A stretch of DNA of 64,000 nt from Sphingobacteriales bacterium (GCA_004295245.1 REAR01000058.1:1-64000), one strand, 5' to 3'. Positions 35,911 through 46,287 are shown, counted from the first letter of the stretch. Notes: generated by a model from the sequence alone, not told the origin. Program-made: numbers and translations.

Positions 35911-38900
35911 ATGAACAGCTTGAAGAACCAATTATACATATGCTTATTACTCACCTGCATCCTGTTTGCTCAAAACTCCCAGGCACAGGCTAATTTTGAA
36001 TTTGTTGAAAATAAAGGACAGTGGGACAGCCGCGTACATCTAAAAGGTGCTTTTACCTCAGGCGCCTTCTACCTCAGGGAAAAAGGGTTTACCGTATTAC
36101 TGCACAACCCCTACGATTTACAAAAAATGGTAGATCACCACCACGGCCAAGGCATAAAAAACAATACAGCAAATAATGCACTAAATGCCAGCCGCCCCGG
36201 CGAAGAAGGCCCCGAAGGCATTAGAACCGATAGCGGTAACATCTTACATTCGCATGCCTACAATGTAGATTTTTTAGGGGCTGCAACAGGCTTAAAAGCA
36301 CAGCCCGATAAAATACAGGATTCTTATAACAATTATTTTTTGGGAAGCGATAAAAGTAAGTGGGCCGCCAATTGTAAAATTTACAAAGCAGTCAACTATA
36401 AAAATTTATACCCAGGTATAGACATACGCTATTACTCAGACAACGGAACCTTAAAGTATGATTTACTGGTAAGCCCCGGTGCAGATATTAATGCCATTGC
36501 CATGCAATATGAAGGCATAGATAAACTCAGCATTAAAAACAATGAACTGATTATTTCTACTTCCGTAGGAGAAGTAAAAGAACTCTATCCATACAGTTAC
36601 CAGTTTGATAAAGTAACTGGTAAAAAAGAAGTACCCTGTAAGTTTGAAATTGTAAACGGCAATATTGTAAAATTTAAAATTAAAAATTACGATAAAACAC
36701 AACCACTGGTAATAGACCCCACACTGGTGTTTTCTACCTTTAATGGAAGCCCCGCTAATAACTACGGCTTTACTGCAACACCCGGACCAGATGGGACATT
36801 CTTTTCTGGTTGTAGTGTAAGAGAATCAGGATATCCTACCACTCCAGGTGCTTTTCAAAACGTTTTTGGTGGTGGTGCCGGCCAAAATGGGGTTTCTGAT
36901 ATTGGTATTATGAAATTTAATGCCACCGGTACAGCCCGTATTTATTCAACTTATATTGGCGGTAGTAATAATGAATACCCACACAGTATTATTGCTGATG
37001 CGGCAGGTAACCTGGTTATATTGGGCCGAACTTATTCGGCTAATTACCCCAGAACAGTACCAGTAGTTGGTACAGGTGGTGGTGGCGATATATTGGTTAC
37101 TAAATTAAATGCCGCTGGTACCGCCTTAATTGGTTCAATGGTTATTGGTGGCAATGGCTTAGACGGCACTAATATTAAAGACCCACAAAACGGTGCCAGT
37201 AGTAATCCACAAAGTATACATCGCTTTTATGGAGATGATTCCCGCAGTGAAGTAAACCTGGACAATGCAGGTAATATACTTGTGGCTGCACAGACACAAT
37301 CTGATAATTTTCCGGTAACTGCTGGTGTATTTCAAACCACTAAAGGGGCTTTGCAGGATGGAATGATTATGAAGATTAATGCCAATTGTAATGCATTAAT
37401 TTTTGCTTCCTTTCTTGGGGGTTCAGGAGATGATGGGGCTTTTGTAATAGCACAGCCTAAAGGCGGCGGTAATTATTTTGTGGCAGGCGGCACCACCAGT
37501 AACAATTTCCCCGGTAATAAAACAGGAGTAATAACACCTGCGTTTGCGGGTGGTACTACCGATGGTTTTATTGCAGAAATATCATCAGACGGTGCTTCCA
37601 TCATTCGTTCTACCTATTTGGGTACTGCTGGCATTGATATTATTTACGGAATACAGTTTGATAAATTTGGGTTTCCTTATGTAATGGGTATCACTTCTGG
37701 TAACTGGCCAGTGGTAAATGCTACGTACTCCAACCCCAATTCCTCACAGTTTATAGCAAAACTAAAAAAAGATTTATCTGCATACGAGTATTCAACTGTT
37801 TATGGTACCGGTACTGCACAGCCCAATATTTCGCCGGTAGCATTTCTGGTAGATCGCTGTGAGAACGTGTATGTATCTGGTTGGGGCGGTTGGTTAACGC
37901 CTGATGGCAACCCTTATAATCAGGCAGGTGTAGCAGGTATGCCGGTTACCACTGATGCCTTTAAAGGAAGTACGGTAGGAACTGGTAACAACAATACTGA
38001 TAACCGCGATTTTTATTTTATAGTGCTTCAAAAAAATGCGGCCGGTTTATTATTCGGCAGCACGTTTGGACAAAATGGAGGAGAAGGTGAGCATGTAGAT
38101 GGTGGTACCAGCCGCTTTGATGATCAGGGTGTAATTTATATGGCTATTTGTGCCAACTGTTTTGCTGGAACTCAAATTCCAATTACAACGCCGTACCCTA
38201 TTACCCCGGGGGTAGTTGGGCCTACTAATTTGTCGGGTGCAGCAGGGTGTAATTTAGGTGCTGCAAAAATTGCTTTCAATTTTGCAGGCGTGGGTGCCGG
38301 GGTACGTTCTTTTATACAGGGCACTTTAGATACTTCTGGTTGTGTGCCGCTGAATGTTGTTTTCAGAGATACAGTAAGAAATGCACAAACCTATGAATGG
38401 GATTTTGATGGTGACGGTATTACCGACCAGATAACTAACGATACACAGTTTGAAGTAACAGCTACCTATAATACTGTAGGCCGTTACCGGGTGCGTTTAA
38501 TTGCAGTAGATTCTACTACTTGTAATGTTCGCGATACTTCTTTTGTAAACATTATTGTTAGGAATGATGAAGCCACATTGGCTTTTAACGCAGTTAAAGT
38601 TGGTCCTTGCGAGTCTTTATCGTTCCAGTTTAATAATACTTCTATTGCACCAGCAGGCAAGCCATTCAGCAACCAGTCTTTTATCTGGGATTTTGGTGAT
38701 GGCTCCTCCAGGTTAGTAGCTGGCACAGGTAGTGTAACCCATGCTTTTCCGGCACCGGGTACCTATAACGTGCGGCTAATTTTGCCCGATACTAATTATT
38801 GTAATGCGCCAGACTCACTGCCATTAGAATTGCGCATTGCGCCCAACGTAAGAGCACAGTTTGAAATACCATTGGCTAATTGTGCGCCGTTTAATGCGGT

Positions 38901-39612
38901 GTTTAATAATACCAGTATTGCCGGGCAAACCTTTACTTGGGATTTTGGTGATGGCACCACCTCCACCTTAACCAATCCAACACATTTATATACTACACCG
39001 GGTACCTATACTATTAAGTTGCTGGCAACAGACCCTGCCACTTGTAACCTGATAGATTCTACCACCACCACTATTGTTGTAAGTGGCAGCCCAACAGCTG
39101 CATTTACCTATACGCCAACAGTGCCGGTGCAAAATGCCACACATACGTTTACCAATAACTCATCGCCAGATGCGGTGCGGTTTAAATGGATTTGGGGCGA
39201 TGGCGATTCTTTATCAACGGTAAGCCGTGCCGATGTGGATCATTTATACAACAGTACCGGAAACTTTAATGCTTGTCTGGTAGCTTATAATCAAATTGGT
39301 TGTCCGGATACAGTTTGTGCCACTGTGCAAACTATTGTAGTGCCGCAGTTAGATGTGCCCAATGCATTTACACCAGCAGGGCCTAATAATAATGTGGTGT
39401 ATGTGCGTGGTTTTGGTATTGGTAAAATGACCTGGCGTATTTATAACCGCTTTGGTAACCTGGTATTTCAAAGTGGCAGCCCCAATATTGGTTGGGATGG
39501 AAAATACAAAGGAACGTTACAGCCGATGGATGCGTATGCCTATACTTTAGAAGTGGAATTTACTGACGGAACAAAGGCACGTAAAACCGGCGATATTACT
39601 TTGCTGCGCTAA
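35911..39612 (+). CDS. Large secreted T9SS/gliding-associated protein: DUF7948-type N-terminus, SBBP-like beta-propeller repeats, PKD domains, gliding-motility (CHU_C-like) C-terminal domain
   Basis: NFEFVENKGQWDSRVHLKGAF; PKD YEWDFDGDGITD, FIWDFGDGSS, FTWDFGDGTT; C-term VPNAFTPAGPNNNVVYVRGFGIGKMTWRIYNRFGNLVFQS...GWDGKYKG. Confidence 0.92.
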   Translation: MNSLKNQLYICLLLTCILFAQNSQAQANFEFVENKGQWDSRVHLKGAFTSGAFYLREKGFTVLLHNPYDLQKMVDHHHGQGIKNNTANNALNASRPGEEGPEGIRTDSGNILHSHAYNVDFLGAATGLKAQPDKIQDSYNNYFLGSDKSKWAANCKIYKAVNYKNLYPGIDIRYYSDNGTLKYDLLVSPGADINAIAMQYEGIDKLSIKNNELIISTSVGEVKELYPYSYQFDKVTGKKEVPCKFEIVNGNIVKFKIKNYDKTQPLVIDPTLVFSTFNGSPANNYGFTATPGPDGTFFSGCSVRESGYPTTPGAFQNVFGGGAGQNGVSDIGIMKFNATGTARIYSTYIGGSNNEYPHSIIADAAGNLVILGRTYSANYPRTVPVVGTGGGGDILVTKLNAAGTALIGSMVIGGNGLDGTNIKDPQNGASSNPQSIHRFYGDDSRSEVNLDNAGNILVAAQTQSDNFPVTAGVFQTTKGALQDGMIMKINANCNALIFASFLGGSGDDGAFVIAQPKGGGNYFVAGGTTSNNFPGNKTGVITPAFAGGTTDGFIAEISSDGASIIRSTYLGTAGIDIIYGIQFDKFGFPYVMGITSGNWPVVNATYSNPNSSQFIAKLKKDLSAYEYSTVYGTGTAQPNISPVAFLVDRCENVYVSGWGGWLTPDGNPYNQAGVAGMPVTTDAFKGSTVGTGNNNTDNRDFYFIVLQKNAAGLLFGSTFGQNGGEGEHVDGGTSRFDDQGVIYMAICANCFAGTQIPITTPYPITPGVVGPTNLSGAAGCNLGAAKIAFNFAGVGAGVRSFIQGTLDTSGCVPLNVVFRDTVRNAQTYEWDFDGDGITDQITNDTQFEVTATYNTVGRYRVRLIAVDSTTCNVRDTSFVNIIVRNDEATLAFNAVKVGPCESLSFQFNNTSIAPAGKPFSNQSFIWDFGDGSSRLVAGTGSVTHAFPAPGTYNVRLILPDTNYCNAPDSLPLELRIAPNVRAQFEIPLANCAPFNAVFNNTSIAGQTFTWDFGDGTTSTLTNPTHLYTTPGTYTIKLLATDPATCNLIDSTTTTIVVSGSPTAAFTYTPTVPVQNATHTFTNNSSPDAVRFKWIWGDGDSLSTVSRADVDHLYNSTGNFNACLVAYNQIGCPDTVCATVQTIVVPQLDVPNAFTPAGPNNNVVYVRGFGIGKMTWRIYNRFGNLVFQSGSPNIGWDGKYKGTLQPMDAYAYTLEVEFTDGTKARKTGDITLLR

Positions 39613-39657
39613 TGGCTAAAACCATTTGCAACCAAACACCGCTGAACATTGATTGAA

Positions 39658-39665
39658 TAAATTTG
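39658..39665 (+). promoter_or_regulatory. Possible Bacteroidota -7 element TAnnTTTG (TAAATTTG)
   Basis: Consensus match upstream of the PorP/SprF gene; no well-spaced -33 element seen. Confidence 0.25.
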
Positions 39666-39684
39666 TAATTGTAAGGAGGTAATC

Positions 39685-40803
39685 ATGAAAACGAAGATGC
39701 ATTATAAGAAGCTGAACAGCGCTGCAACTGTAAAAGTGTGCGACGCAACGGCTGTTGCCAGAAGTGTTACTGCCGGGTTCAAAAAAATATTTTTTTCACT
39801 TGGTTTGTTTATCTGTGTATCTACAGCAAATGCGCAGGATACGCATTTCTCTCAATGGTTTAACTCGCCTTTATTAACCAACCCTGCTAACACCGGTTTT
39901 ATACCTGATGATGATTATCGTTTTGGTGCTAACTACCGCAACCAATGGGTGAATATTATGAATGTGCCTTATAAAACAATTAGTGTGTATGGAGATGTGC
40001 AGGCGTTTAGAGAAAAACTAGATAATGGTTGGTTGGGTTTAGGCGGTGTAATTTTAAATGATGTGGCAGGCAGTGGTAATTTAACTTCTACTAAAGTGTA
40101 TGGCTCTGTGGCCTACCATCAAATGGTGGGTTATAGCAGTTTGATTAGTGCTGGTTTTAATATGGGTTTTGTAAGTAAAAGAGTTAACCCAACGCAACTA
40201 AAATTTCCTGATCAGTTTAATAAGGCTACCGGTTTTTTTGATGCGGGTATACCTACTGCTGCGGCATTTAATGCCACCAGCATTGGTTATTTTGATATGC
40301 ATGCCGGTGTTAACTACGCTTACTTTCCTACAGAAAAAATTTATGTAAACGCTGGCTTTAGTGTGCAGCATTTAAACCGGCCTAAAGAAAGTTTTTTTGC
40401 AGCCACCAGTGGTTTTGATAATCGCCTGTCTCCTCGCTATACCGGTTTTATTAGTGCTAGTATTAAGGTAAACGATATGGTATTATTAAACCCGCAAGGC
40501 TATTATAGCAACCAGGCTAATGCCAATGAACTGGTAGCGGGTATGAACGCACATTACAATTTAAGTGGCGATGGCACCACACAGTTAATTGGCGGTTTGT
40601 ATTATCGCTTAAGCGAAGCCATTGTGCCGGTTGTTGGCTTTCAATGGAACGATTTTAAAATGACTTTTAATTACGATGTTACCACTTCTTCGCTAAAAGC
40701 CTATAACAATGGCCGCGGTGCCATAGAATTTTCTTTGGTTAAGCAAGGTTTGTTTAATACCTATAACCGTGGTGCCAGACAGGTTATTTGTCCAAGATTA
40801 TAA
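39685..40803 (+). CDS. PorP/SprF family type IX secretion membrane protein
   Basis: FKKIFFSLGLFICVSTANAQDTHFSQWFNSPLLTNPANTGFIPDDDYRFGANYRNQW; preceded by aaggaggtaatc. Confidence 0.93.
   Translation: MKTKMHYKKLNSAATVKVCDATAVARSVTAGFKKIFFSLGLFICVSTANAQDTHFSQWFNSPLLTNPANTGFIPDDDYRFGANYRNQWVNIMNVPYKTISVYGDVQAFREKLDNGWLGLGGVILNDVAGSGNLTSTKVYGSVAYHQMVGYSSLISAGFNMGFVSKRVNPTQLKFPDQFNKATGFFDAGIPTAAAFNATSIGYFDMHAGVNYAYFPTEKIYVNAGFSVQHLNRPKESFFAATSGFDNRLSPRYTGFISASIKVNDMVLLNPQGYYSNQANANELVAGMNAHYNLSGDGTTQLIGGLYYRLSEAIVPVVGFQWNDFKMTFNYDVTTSSLKAYNNGRGAIEFSLVKQGLFNTYNRGARQVICPRL
39734..39749 (-). repeat. Family A single arm, copy A6, inside the PorP/SprF coding sequence
   Basis: aagtgtgcgacgcaac translated in frame as VCDAT (context VKVCDATAVA). 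Confidence 0.9.
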
Positions 40804-40810
40804 TTTTTAT

Positions 40811-40862
40811 GTAACCAGCAACAGTAACTCTGGTTAAACTATACTTGCGTCGCACACTTGTG
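40811..40862 (+). repeat. Family A, copy A7 left half (GTAACCAGC 40811-40819; arm 40844-40862)
   Basis: gtaaccagc ... cttgcgtcgcacacttgtg. Confidence 0.85.
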
Positions 40863-40977
40863 CCACACAATAAAAATGAACAATAATGCGGCACCCTGGC
40901 TGCAAGCGGTAGTGGCAGTTGTAAAAGCATCCATACCGCCGTGTAATAAATTTTAAAGTAACTTTCCACTCCAATTA

Positions 40978-43791
40978 ATGCAGATGCCAGTACTAGAGAA
41001 AGAGTTGCTAAAAATATTTCCGAGGCAAAGAGTTAAAACAAGATTGATAGATGTGGTGGCGTATGCCAGCGATGCAGGTTTTTATCATTTGCAACCTAAA
41101 GCTGTGGTACAACCGGTTAACGAAAACGAAGTGGTACAGTTGTTTCAATTGTGTCACCAATTAAATGTGCCGGTAACATTTCGTACGGGTGGCAGCAGTT
41201 TAAGCGGGCAATCAATAACCAATGGCATATTGGCCGACTTAAGTATTCACTGGAGAAATTACGAGGTGAAAGAAAACGGTGCCGCCATTTGGTTGCAGCC
41301 CGGTATTATTGGTACTGTTGCCAATCAATATTTAAAAAAATACCAACGTAAAATTGGCCCCGATCCTTCGTCCATCAACACGGCTATGGTAGGAGGGATT
41401 TTATCGAATAATGCCAGCGGCATGTGTTGCGGGGTAGCATTAAATTCTTACCATACGGTTAAAGACATTTGCTTTGTGCTTACCAACGGTGCCAGTTATA
41501 ACACTGCTGTTAAAGAAGATTACCCGCGGTTTGAAAAAGAACAGCCAGCCTTGTTTACCGGACTTGCAGATTTGCACCGGAAGGTAAATAACACACCCTT
41601 GCTGTTGCAACGCATCCGCCAAAAATATCTTACAAAAAATACAGTTGGTTATTCCATTAATGCGCTGGCCGATTACCAGCACCCGTTGGATATTTTTGCG
41701 CATTTGCTGATTGGTGCAGAAGGTACACTGGCTTTTATAGCACACGCAACTTTACAAACCGTACCCGATTATGCGTGCAAGGCAACAGCCTTACTTTTTT
41801 TTGCAAATATGAAAGATGCCTGTGATGCAATTGTACCCATTACCAATAGCGGTGCAGAAATGATAGAACTGATGGACCGGGCATCTCTTCGCTCTATTGA
41901 ACATTATGAGGGCATCCCTGCATTCATTAAAGAGTTACCACCCACCGGCGCCGCATTGCTGGTAGAATATCAGGATGATAATATGGATGCTGTTGGGCAA
42001 AAGATAAAAGCTTTTGAAGCAGTAACGCAGTTACCCCTTTTACATGCGGCAACATTTACAACAGATGCTATTACAAGAGATTTGTATTGGAAAATTCGTA
42101 AAGGCATGTTTCCATCTGTTGGTGCAATAAGGGCCCGCGGCACCACGGTAATATTAGAAGACATTGCATTTCCGGTAGCGCAATTGGCTACAGCGCTGGC
42201 CGATTTGCAAGTATTGTTTGAAAAATATAAATACGATAATGCCATTGTATTTGGCCATGCAAAAGATGGCAATATCCATTTTGTGGTTACACAGTCTTTT
42301 AATACTCCCGAAGAAATAAGTCGCTACGAATTGTTTATGGAAGAAGTAGTGCAATTAGTGGTTAAAAAATATGATGGTGCATTAAAAGCAGAACACGGTA
42401 CCGGTCGTAATATGGCGCCATTTGTAGAAACTGAATGGGGCGGTGAAGCTTATGAAATAATGCAACGAATTAAAGCATTAGCCGACCCACAAAGTATTTT
42501 AAACCCCGGTGTTATTATTAACAATAATAATAAGGCGCATATCACTCACTTAAAACAAATGCCCGCTGTTGAAGAAGAAGTTGATAAATGTATTGAGTGT
42601 GGTTACTGCGAACAGAAATGCCCCAGCCGCGATATTACATTAACACCCCGCCGCCGCATTGTGGTAAGAAGAGCATTGGCAGCATTAAAAGAAAGCGGGG
42701 CACATGCTGCGCATAAAACGTTGTTGCAACAATACCAATACGATGGATTAGATACCTGTGCGGTGGATGGTTTGTGTGCCACTGAATGTCCGGTAGATAT
42801 TAACACCGGCAATCTTGTAAAACGTTTGCGCAGCGAAAACCATGGTAGGTTTGCAAACGCAGCAGCTTTGCACATTGCTAAAAATTTTAAAACAACAGAG
42901 CGCTTAATAAAGCTGGGCTTACGCAGCGGCCTATTGGTAAATAAAATTTTTGGCAAAACAGCAATGACTGCTGTAACTACTGGTATAAAAAAAATAGTTC
43001 CGTCTTTTCCTAAATGGATGCACACACAGGGCGGGCCATTACTATTACCTGCAACAGCAACGCAAGGCAATTTTATTTATTTTACTACCTGCATTAACCG
43101 CTGCATGGGCAGCAATCAAAACGGGGTAGCAACTGTTGTTGATAGTTTGTTAAGCGTAACTGCAAAAACAGGAATAGGGCTTTCAATACCGAACAATATA
43201 AAAGGTATTTGTTGCGGGCAACCTTTTTCTTCAAAAGGATTTAATACTGCAGCTGCTTTTACAAAAAATAAAACCATTGAATGGTTGTATAGGCAAACTA
43301 ATAGTGGCGCAGTGCCTGTGGTAACCGATATGAGTTCTTGCACACACACTTTAAAAGATTGCAGGGTTTATTTAACACCGGCTAACCAGCAAAAGTTTGA
43401 TGCATTAACTATCTTAGATGCTGTAGATTTTTTGCACGACTATGTGTTGCCTGTATTAAAAATAACAAAGCCAAAAGATAAAGTGGCGCTGCATCCGGTA
43501 TGTTCTTTAACCCATCTTAAAAATCAGCATAAGTTAATGGCCATTGCCAAAGCATGTGCTAAAGAAGTGGAGGTGCCGGTGTATGCCGGCTGTTGCGGCA
43601 TGGCAGGAGACAGGGGTATGCTGGTGCCTGCTTTAACAAAAGCCGCCGTAGCTATGGAAACAGCAGCATTAAAAACAAGTAACTGCAGCGGCTACTACTC
43701 CAGCGCTAAAACCTGTGAGATGGCATTGAGTGAAAGCAGTGGACTATTTTATGAATCTGTTGCCAACCTTTTAAACGAAGTTTCTGTATAA
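40978..43791 (+). CDS. FAD-binding oxidoreductase with 4Fe-4S and CCG domains (D-lactate/glycolate dehydrogenase-like)
   Basis: VTFRTGGSSLSGQS; GPDPSSINTAMVGGILSNNASGMCCG; CIECGYCEQKCPSRD; CAVDGLCATECPVDI; CCGMAGDRGML. Confidence 0.93.
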   Translation: MQMPVLEKELLKIFPRQRVKTRLIDVVAYASDAGFYHLQPKAVVQPVNENEVVQLFQLCHQLNVPVTFRTGGSSLSGQSITNGILADLSIHWRNYEVKENGAAIWLQPGIIGTVANQYLKKYQRKIGPDPSSINTAMVGGILSNNASGMCCGVALNSYHTVKDICFVLTNGASYNTAVKEDYPRFEKEQPALFTGLADLHRKVNNTPLLLQRIRQKYLTKNTVGYSINALADYQHPLDIFAHLLIGAEGTLAFIAHATLQTVPDYACKATALLFFANMKDACDAIVPITNSGAEMIELMDRASLRSIEHYEGIPAFIKELPPTGAALLVEYQDDNMDAVGQKIKAFEAVTQLPLLHAATFTTDAITRDLYWKIRKGMFPSVGAIRARGTTVILEDIAFPVAQLATALADLQVLFEKYKYDNAIVFGHAKDGNIHFVVTQSFNTPEEISRYELFMEEVVQLVVKKYDGALKAEHGTGRNMAPFVETEWGGEAYEIMQRIKALADPQSILNPGVIINNNNKAHITHLKQMPAVEEEVDKCIECGYCEQKCPSRDITLTPRRRIVVRRALAALKESGAHAAHKTLLQQYQYDGLDTCAVDGLCATECPVDINTGNLVKRLRSENHGRFANAAALHIAKNFKTTERLIKLGLRSGLLVNKIFGKTAMTAVTTGIKKIVPSFPKWMHTQGGPLLLPATATQGNFIYFTTCINRCMGSNQNGVATVVDSLLSVTAKTGIGLSIPNNIKGICCGQPFSSKGFNTAAAFTKNKTIEWLYRQTNSGAVPVVTDMSSCTHTLKDCRVYLTPANQQKFDALTILDAVDFLHDYVLPVLKITKPKDKVALHPVCSLTHLKNQHKLMAIAKACAKEVEVPVYAGCCGMAGDRGMLVPALTKAAVAMETAALKTSNCSGYYSSAKTCEMALSESSGLFYESVANLLNEVSV

Positions 43792-43850
43792 ATTTTAAAC
43801 CTGTAGTAATTAATACGGGTCTTATCCGTTAAAACATTCAAATCAGCAAT

Positions 43851-44459
43851 ATGAAAAAACTGAGTATATTATGCGGCATCTTTTTATTAACTCAAGGGCT
43901 GTTTGCGCAAGATGAAGAAGTAAAAGAAAAAGGGTTTAAAAAAGAAAAGCTCTTTAGTGGCGGCACGGTAAGTCTTTCTTTTTTCAACAATACCTTTCTA
44001 ATTGGGGGCAATCCAATTTTTGGGTACAGTCTTACTAAATGGGCGGATGTGGGGGTGGTGGCCAATTACAATTACTCTTCTGCCCGCGATTATCAGTATG
44101 TAAACGACCGGTTGCGCCAAACTAATTACGGAGGAGGTGTTTTTACAAGATTGTTTCCGGTAAATTTTTTATTTGCACAGGCCCAGTTTGAACATAATTT
44201 TATTACTCAAAAATTTGTAGCGCCTCCTAATAGTGGGTTACAGAACAGTACTTTTAAAACATCGGGCAATAGTTTTTTAATTGGCGGCGGGTACACTTCG
44301 GGCCGCTATCCGGGTAATAATAATTTTTTCTTTTTATCGCTGTTGTTTGATGTGAGTAATAATCCAAACTCACCGTATACAGATTACTTGGGCCGGCCCA
44401 TACCCGTTATAAGGGGCGGTTTTAATGTGGCGTTATTTCAAAAAGGCCGCAACCGTTAA
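43851..44459 (+). CDS. Outer membrane beta-barrel-like hypothetical protein
   Basis: Signal peptide LCGIFLLTQGLFAQDEEVKEKG, aromatic alternating beta-strand pattern. Confidence 0.6.
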   Translation: MKKLSILCGIFLLTQGLFAQDEEVKEKGFKKEKLFSGGTVSLSFFNNTFLIGGNPIFGYSLTKWADVGVVANYNYSSARDYQYVNDRLRQTNYGGGVFTRLFPVNFLFAQAQFEHNFITQKFVAPPNSGLQNSTFKTSGNSFLIGGGYTSGRYPGNNNFFFLSLLFDVSNNPNSPYTDYLGRPIPVIRGGFNVALFQKGRNR

Positions 44460-44469
44460 TGTTTTTTTG

Positions 44470-44626
44470 AACCCAGCTTTAGTAGCTCCGGTTTAGCTTT
44501 ACTTGCGTCGCACACTTAAGCAGTTGAGGTTATATGTTGCTGATTTAAAAATGTCAAATCAAAAATATCCAACAGTTGAAGTGTGCGACGCAACAACTGC
44601 TGAAGTATGTACTGCTGCTGGTTACC
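44470..44626. repeat. Family A inverted repeat, copy A8 with right outer end (arms 44502-44517 and about 44578-44595; GCTGGTTACC 44617-44626)
   Basis: cttgcgtcgcacactt ... gaagtgtgcgacgcaac ... gctggttacc. Confidence 0.9.
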
Positions 44627-44633
44627 ATATAAA

Positions 44634-44657
44634 GAAACACCCCGCAATGGCGGGGTG
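44634..44657. terminator. Bidirectional Rho-independent-type terminator
   Basis: gaaacaccccgc-aatg-gcggggtgtttc-tttt between convergent genes. Confidence 0.9.
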
Positions 44658-44668
44658 TTTCTTTTATA

Positions 44669-45580
44669 TTAATGTTTAATAAAGTTGGATTGATAGAGCA
44701 GTTGCCCCGTGCGGTTGGTAATATTTATATAGTGCACGCCTGTTTTTAATTGTGTTATGGCAATGCTGTTATTGGTTATGGTGCCTTGTTGCTCAACCTG
44801 GCCGGCTGTATTTATAAATTGGTACCGGGCATTGGTTAAATCAGTGCCATAGGTGGTTATTTGCAGCGCTGTGTTGCTGTTATTGGGGTTCAATAAAATT
44901 TCTTTTTGGTTGTTACCTTTTATTTTTATGATTTCTGAGTAGGCAAACTCGCCATCTTTTTCAATGGTTTTTAAACGATAGAAAGTAGTGTTTTCTTTAG
45001 CAGCGATAGAATAACTGTATTTGCTGCGATTGTTTGAAGTGCTGGCGTTTACCAAAGCTTCACTAAAAAAAGCCGATCCATCTTTACTGGCTTCAATAGC
45101 AAACGATGCAAGTGAGCTGGTATTAGCTGCCTCCCAAGTAAAACTGGTTTGCCGGTTATTGGTTATTGCATTAAAATTTATAAGTGTAATAGGCAGAATG
45201 CCCGACCCACCGGTAACAGGATAGATGCAGCTGTAGGTGGTGACACCTTGTACAAATTGTACGGACATATTACCTGAACTAGGTAAGTTTTGCCCTCTGA
45301 AACAATAATGTACCTGACAAGGGGTGGTAACTTCTATATTACCGGGATCAAAACAAAAACCAGAAAGTGTGGGGCTAATTAAAACAAGGGTGGGTAATGG
45401 GCTTGGGCACGTGCCAAAGTCTAAATCAATATCACCTGTTTTGGCTGCACCTGAGCAACCAGGAGATCCGCAACGACCAGGCTGCCCATTGCCATTGTTT
45501 CTATTGAAATAATTGGGGCATACTTGTGCATTTATAAATAAGGTACCCAGTAAAAAAAAGAGAGTTATAATCCGTTTCAT
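44669..45580 (-). CDS. Secreted protein with T9SS C-terminal sorting-type domain
   Basis: Signal peptide KRIITLFFLLGTLFINAQ; ILPITLINFNAITNNRQTSFTWEAANTSSLASFAIEASKDG; C-term GVHYINITNRTGQLLYQSNFIKH. Confidence 0.8.
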   Translation of the reverse strand: MKRIITLFFLLGTLFINAQVCPNYFNRNNGNGQPGRCGSPGCSGAAKTGDIDLDFGTCPSPLPTLVLISPTLSGFCFDPGNIEVTTPCQVHYCFRGQNLPSSGNMSVQFVQGVTTYSCIYPVTGGSGILPITLINFNAITNNRQTSFTWEAANTSSLASFAIEASKDGSAFFSEALVNASTSNNRSKYSYSIAAKENTTFYRLKTIEKDGEFAYSEIIKIKGNNQKEILLNPNNSNTALQITTYGTDLTNARYQFINTAGQVEQQGTITNNSIAITQLKTGVHYINITNRTGQLLYQSNFIKH

Positions 45581-45741
45581 AGTTGAATTTAAGTAAGTTA
45601 AAATTATGCCGTAAAGTGGAGGATATATGAGTAGTATTTAAAAATTATAAAATTATAGGTATAAACACTTAGTTATTTAAGTATTGATACTACAGGGATA
45701 GGGATCTGTTTAGAAAAGTTAGTTGTAACCAGCGCAAAATT

Positions 45742-46287
45742 TTATTTTAGATCAATTTTATTAAACAATTCAACGGGAGAATTACAAAACACAATGCGGT
45801 GCGAGAAGGGCTCATATAGAAAATCTTCTCTCTCCATAGTTTTAAGATGGTTTAATAAATGATCGTAAAAGCCGGCACTATTGAGGATGTATATTTTTTT
45901 GTCGTGTATTTTTAACTGATTCCAGGTAAGCATTTCAAACAACTCATCTAAAGTGCCAAAGCCACCGGGTAAAATAATAGCAGCATCACTTAACTCATAC
46001 ATCATTTTTTTACGACTGTGCATGTCTGGCACAATGGCTAGTTCTGTAAGGTTTTCGTGTTGGGCTTCCCATTCAATTAAAACCTTAGGTATAACACCCA
46101 TAACGTTGCCACCATTATTTAATACCGCGTCTGCCAAAGCACCCATAATGCCTTTTTTGCCACCGCCATAAATTAAACGAAGGTTTAGTACTGCCAGGTG
46201 ACTGCCTAACTCTGCTGCATGTTGTAAAAAAAGGGGATTATTGCCATTCTTTGAGCCGCAAAAAACAGCCACTGCCTGTACTTTCAT
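45742..46287 (-). CDS. LOG family / TIGR00730 Rossmann-fold protein (cytokinin riboside phosphohydrolase-like)
   Basis: VAVFCGSKNGNNPLF; LIYGGGKKGIMGALADAVL; DMHSRKKMMYELSDAAIILPGGFGTLDELFEMLTW. Confidence 0.95.
   Translation of the reverse strand: MKVQAVAVFCGSKNGNNPLFLQHAAELGSHLAVLNLRLIYGGGKKGIMGALADAVLNNGGNVMGVIPKVLIEWEAQHENLTELAIVPDMHSRKKMMYELSDAAIILPGGFGTLDELFEMLTWNQLKIHDKKIYILNSAGFYDHLLNHLKTMEREDFLYEPFSHRIVFCNSPVELFNKIDLK

Noticed and set aside
39658-39665. Full Bacteroidota promoter for the PorP/SprF gene
   Set aside because: TAAATTTG fits the -7 consensus, but the nearest TTTG is too far upstream, so only a low-confidence element is listed.
42603-43070. 155-aa minus-strand ORF inside the Fe-S/FAD oxidoreductase
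   Set aside because: Antisense to a gene with clear conserved motifs; no independent support.
45725-45733. Orphan GTAACCAGC motif
   Set aside because: Matches the outer end of the repeat family but no arm is visible nearby; may be chance.
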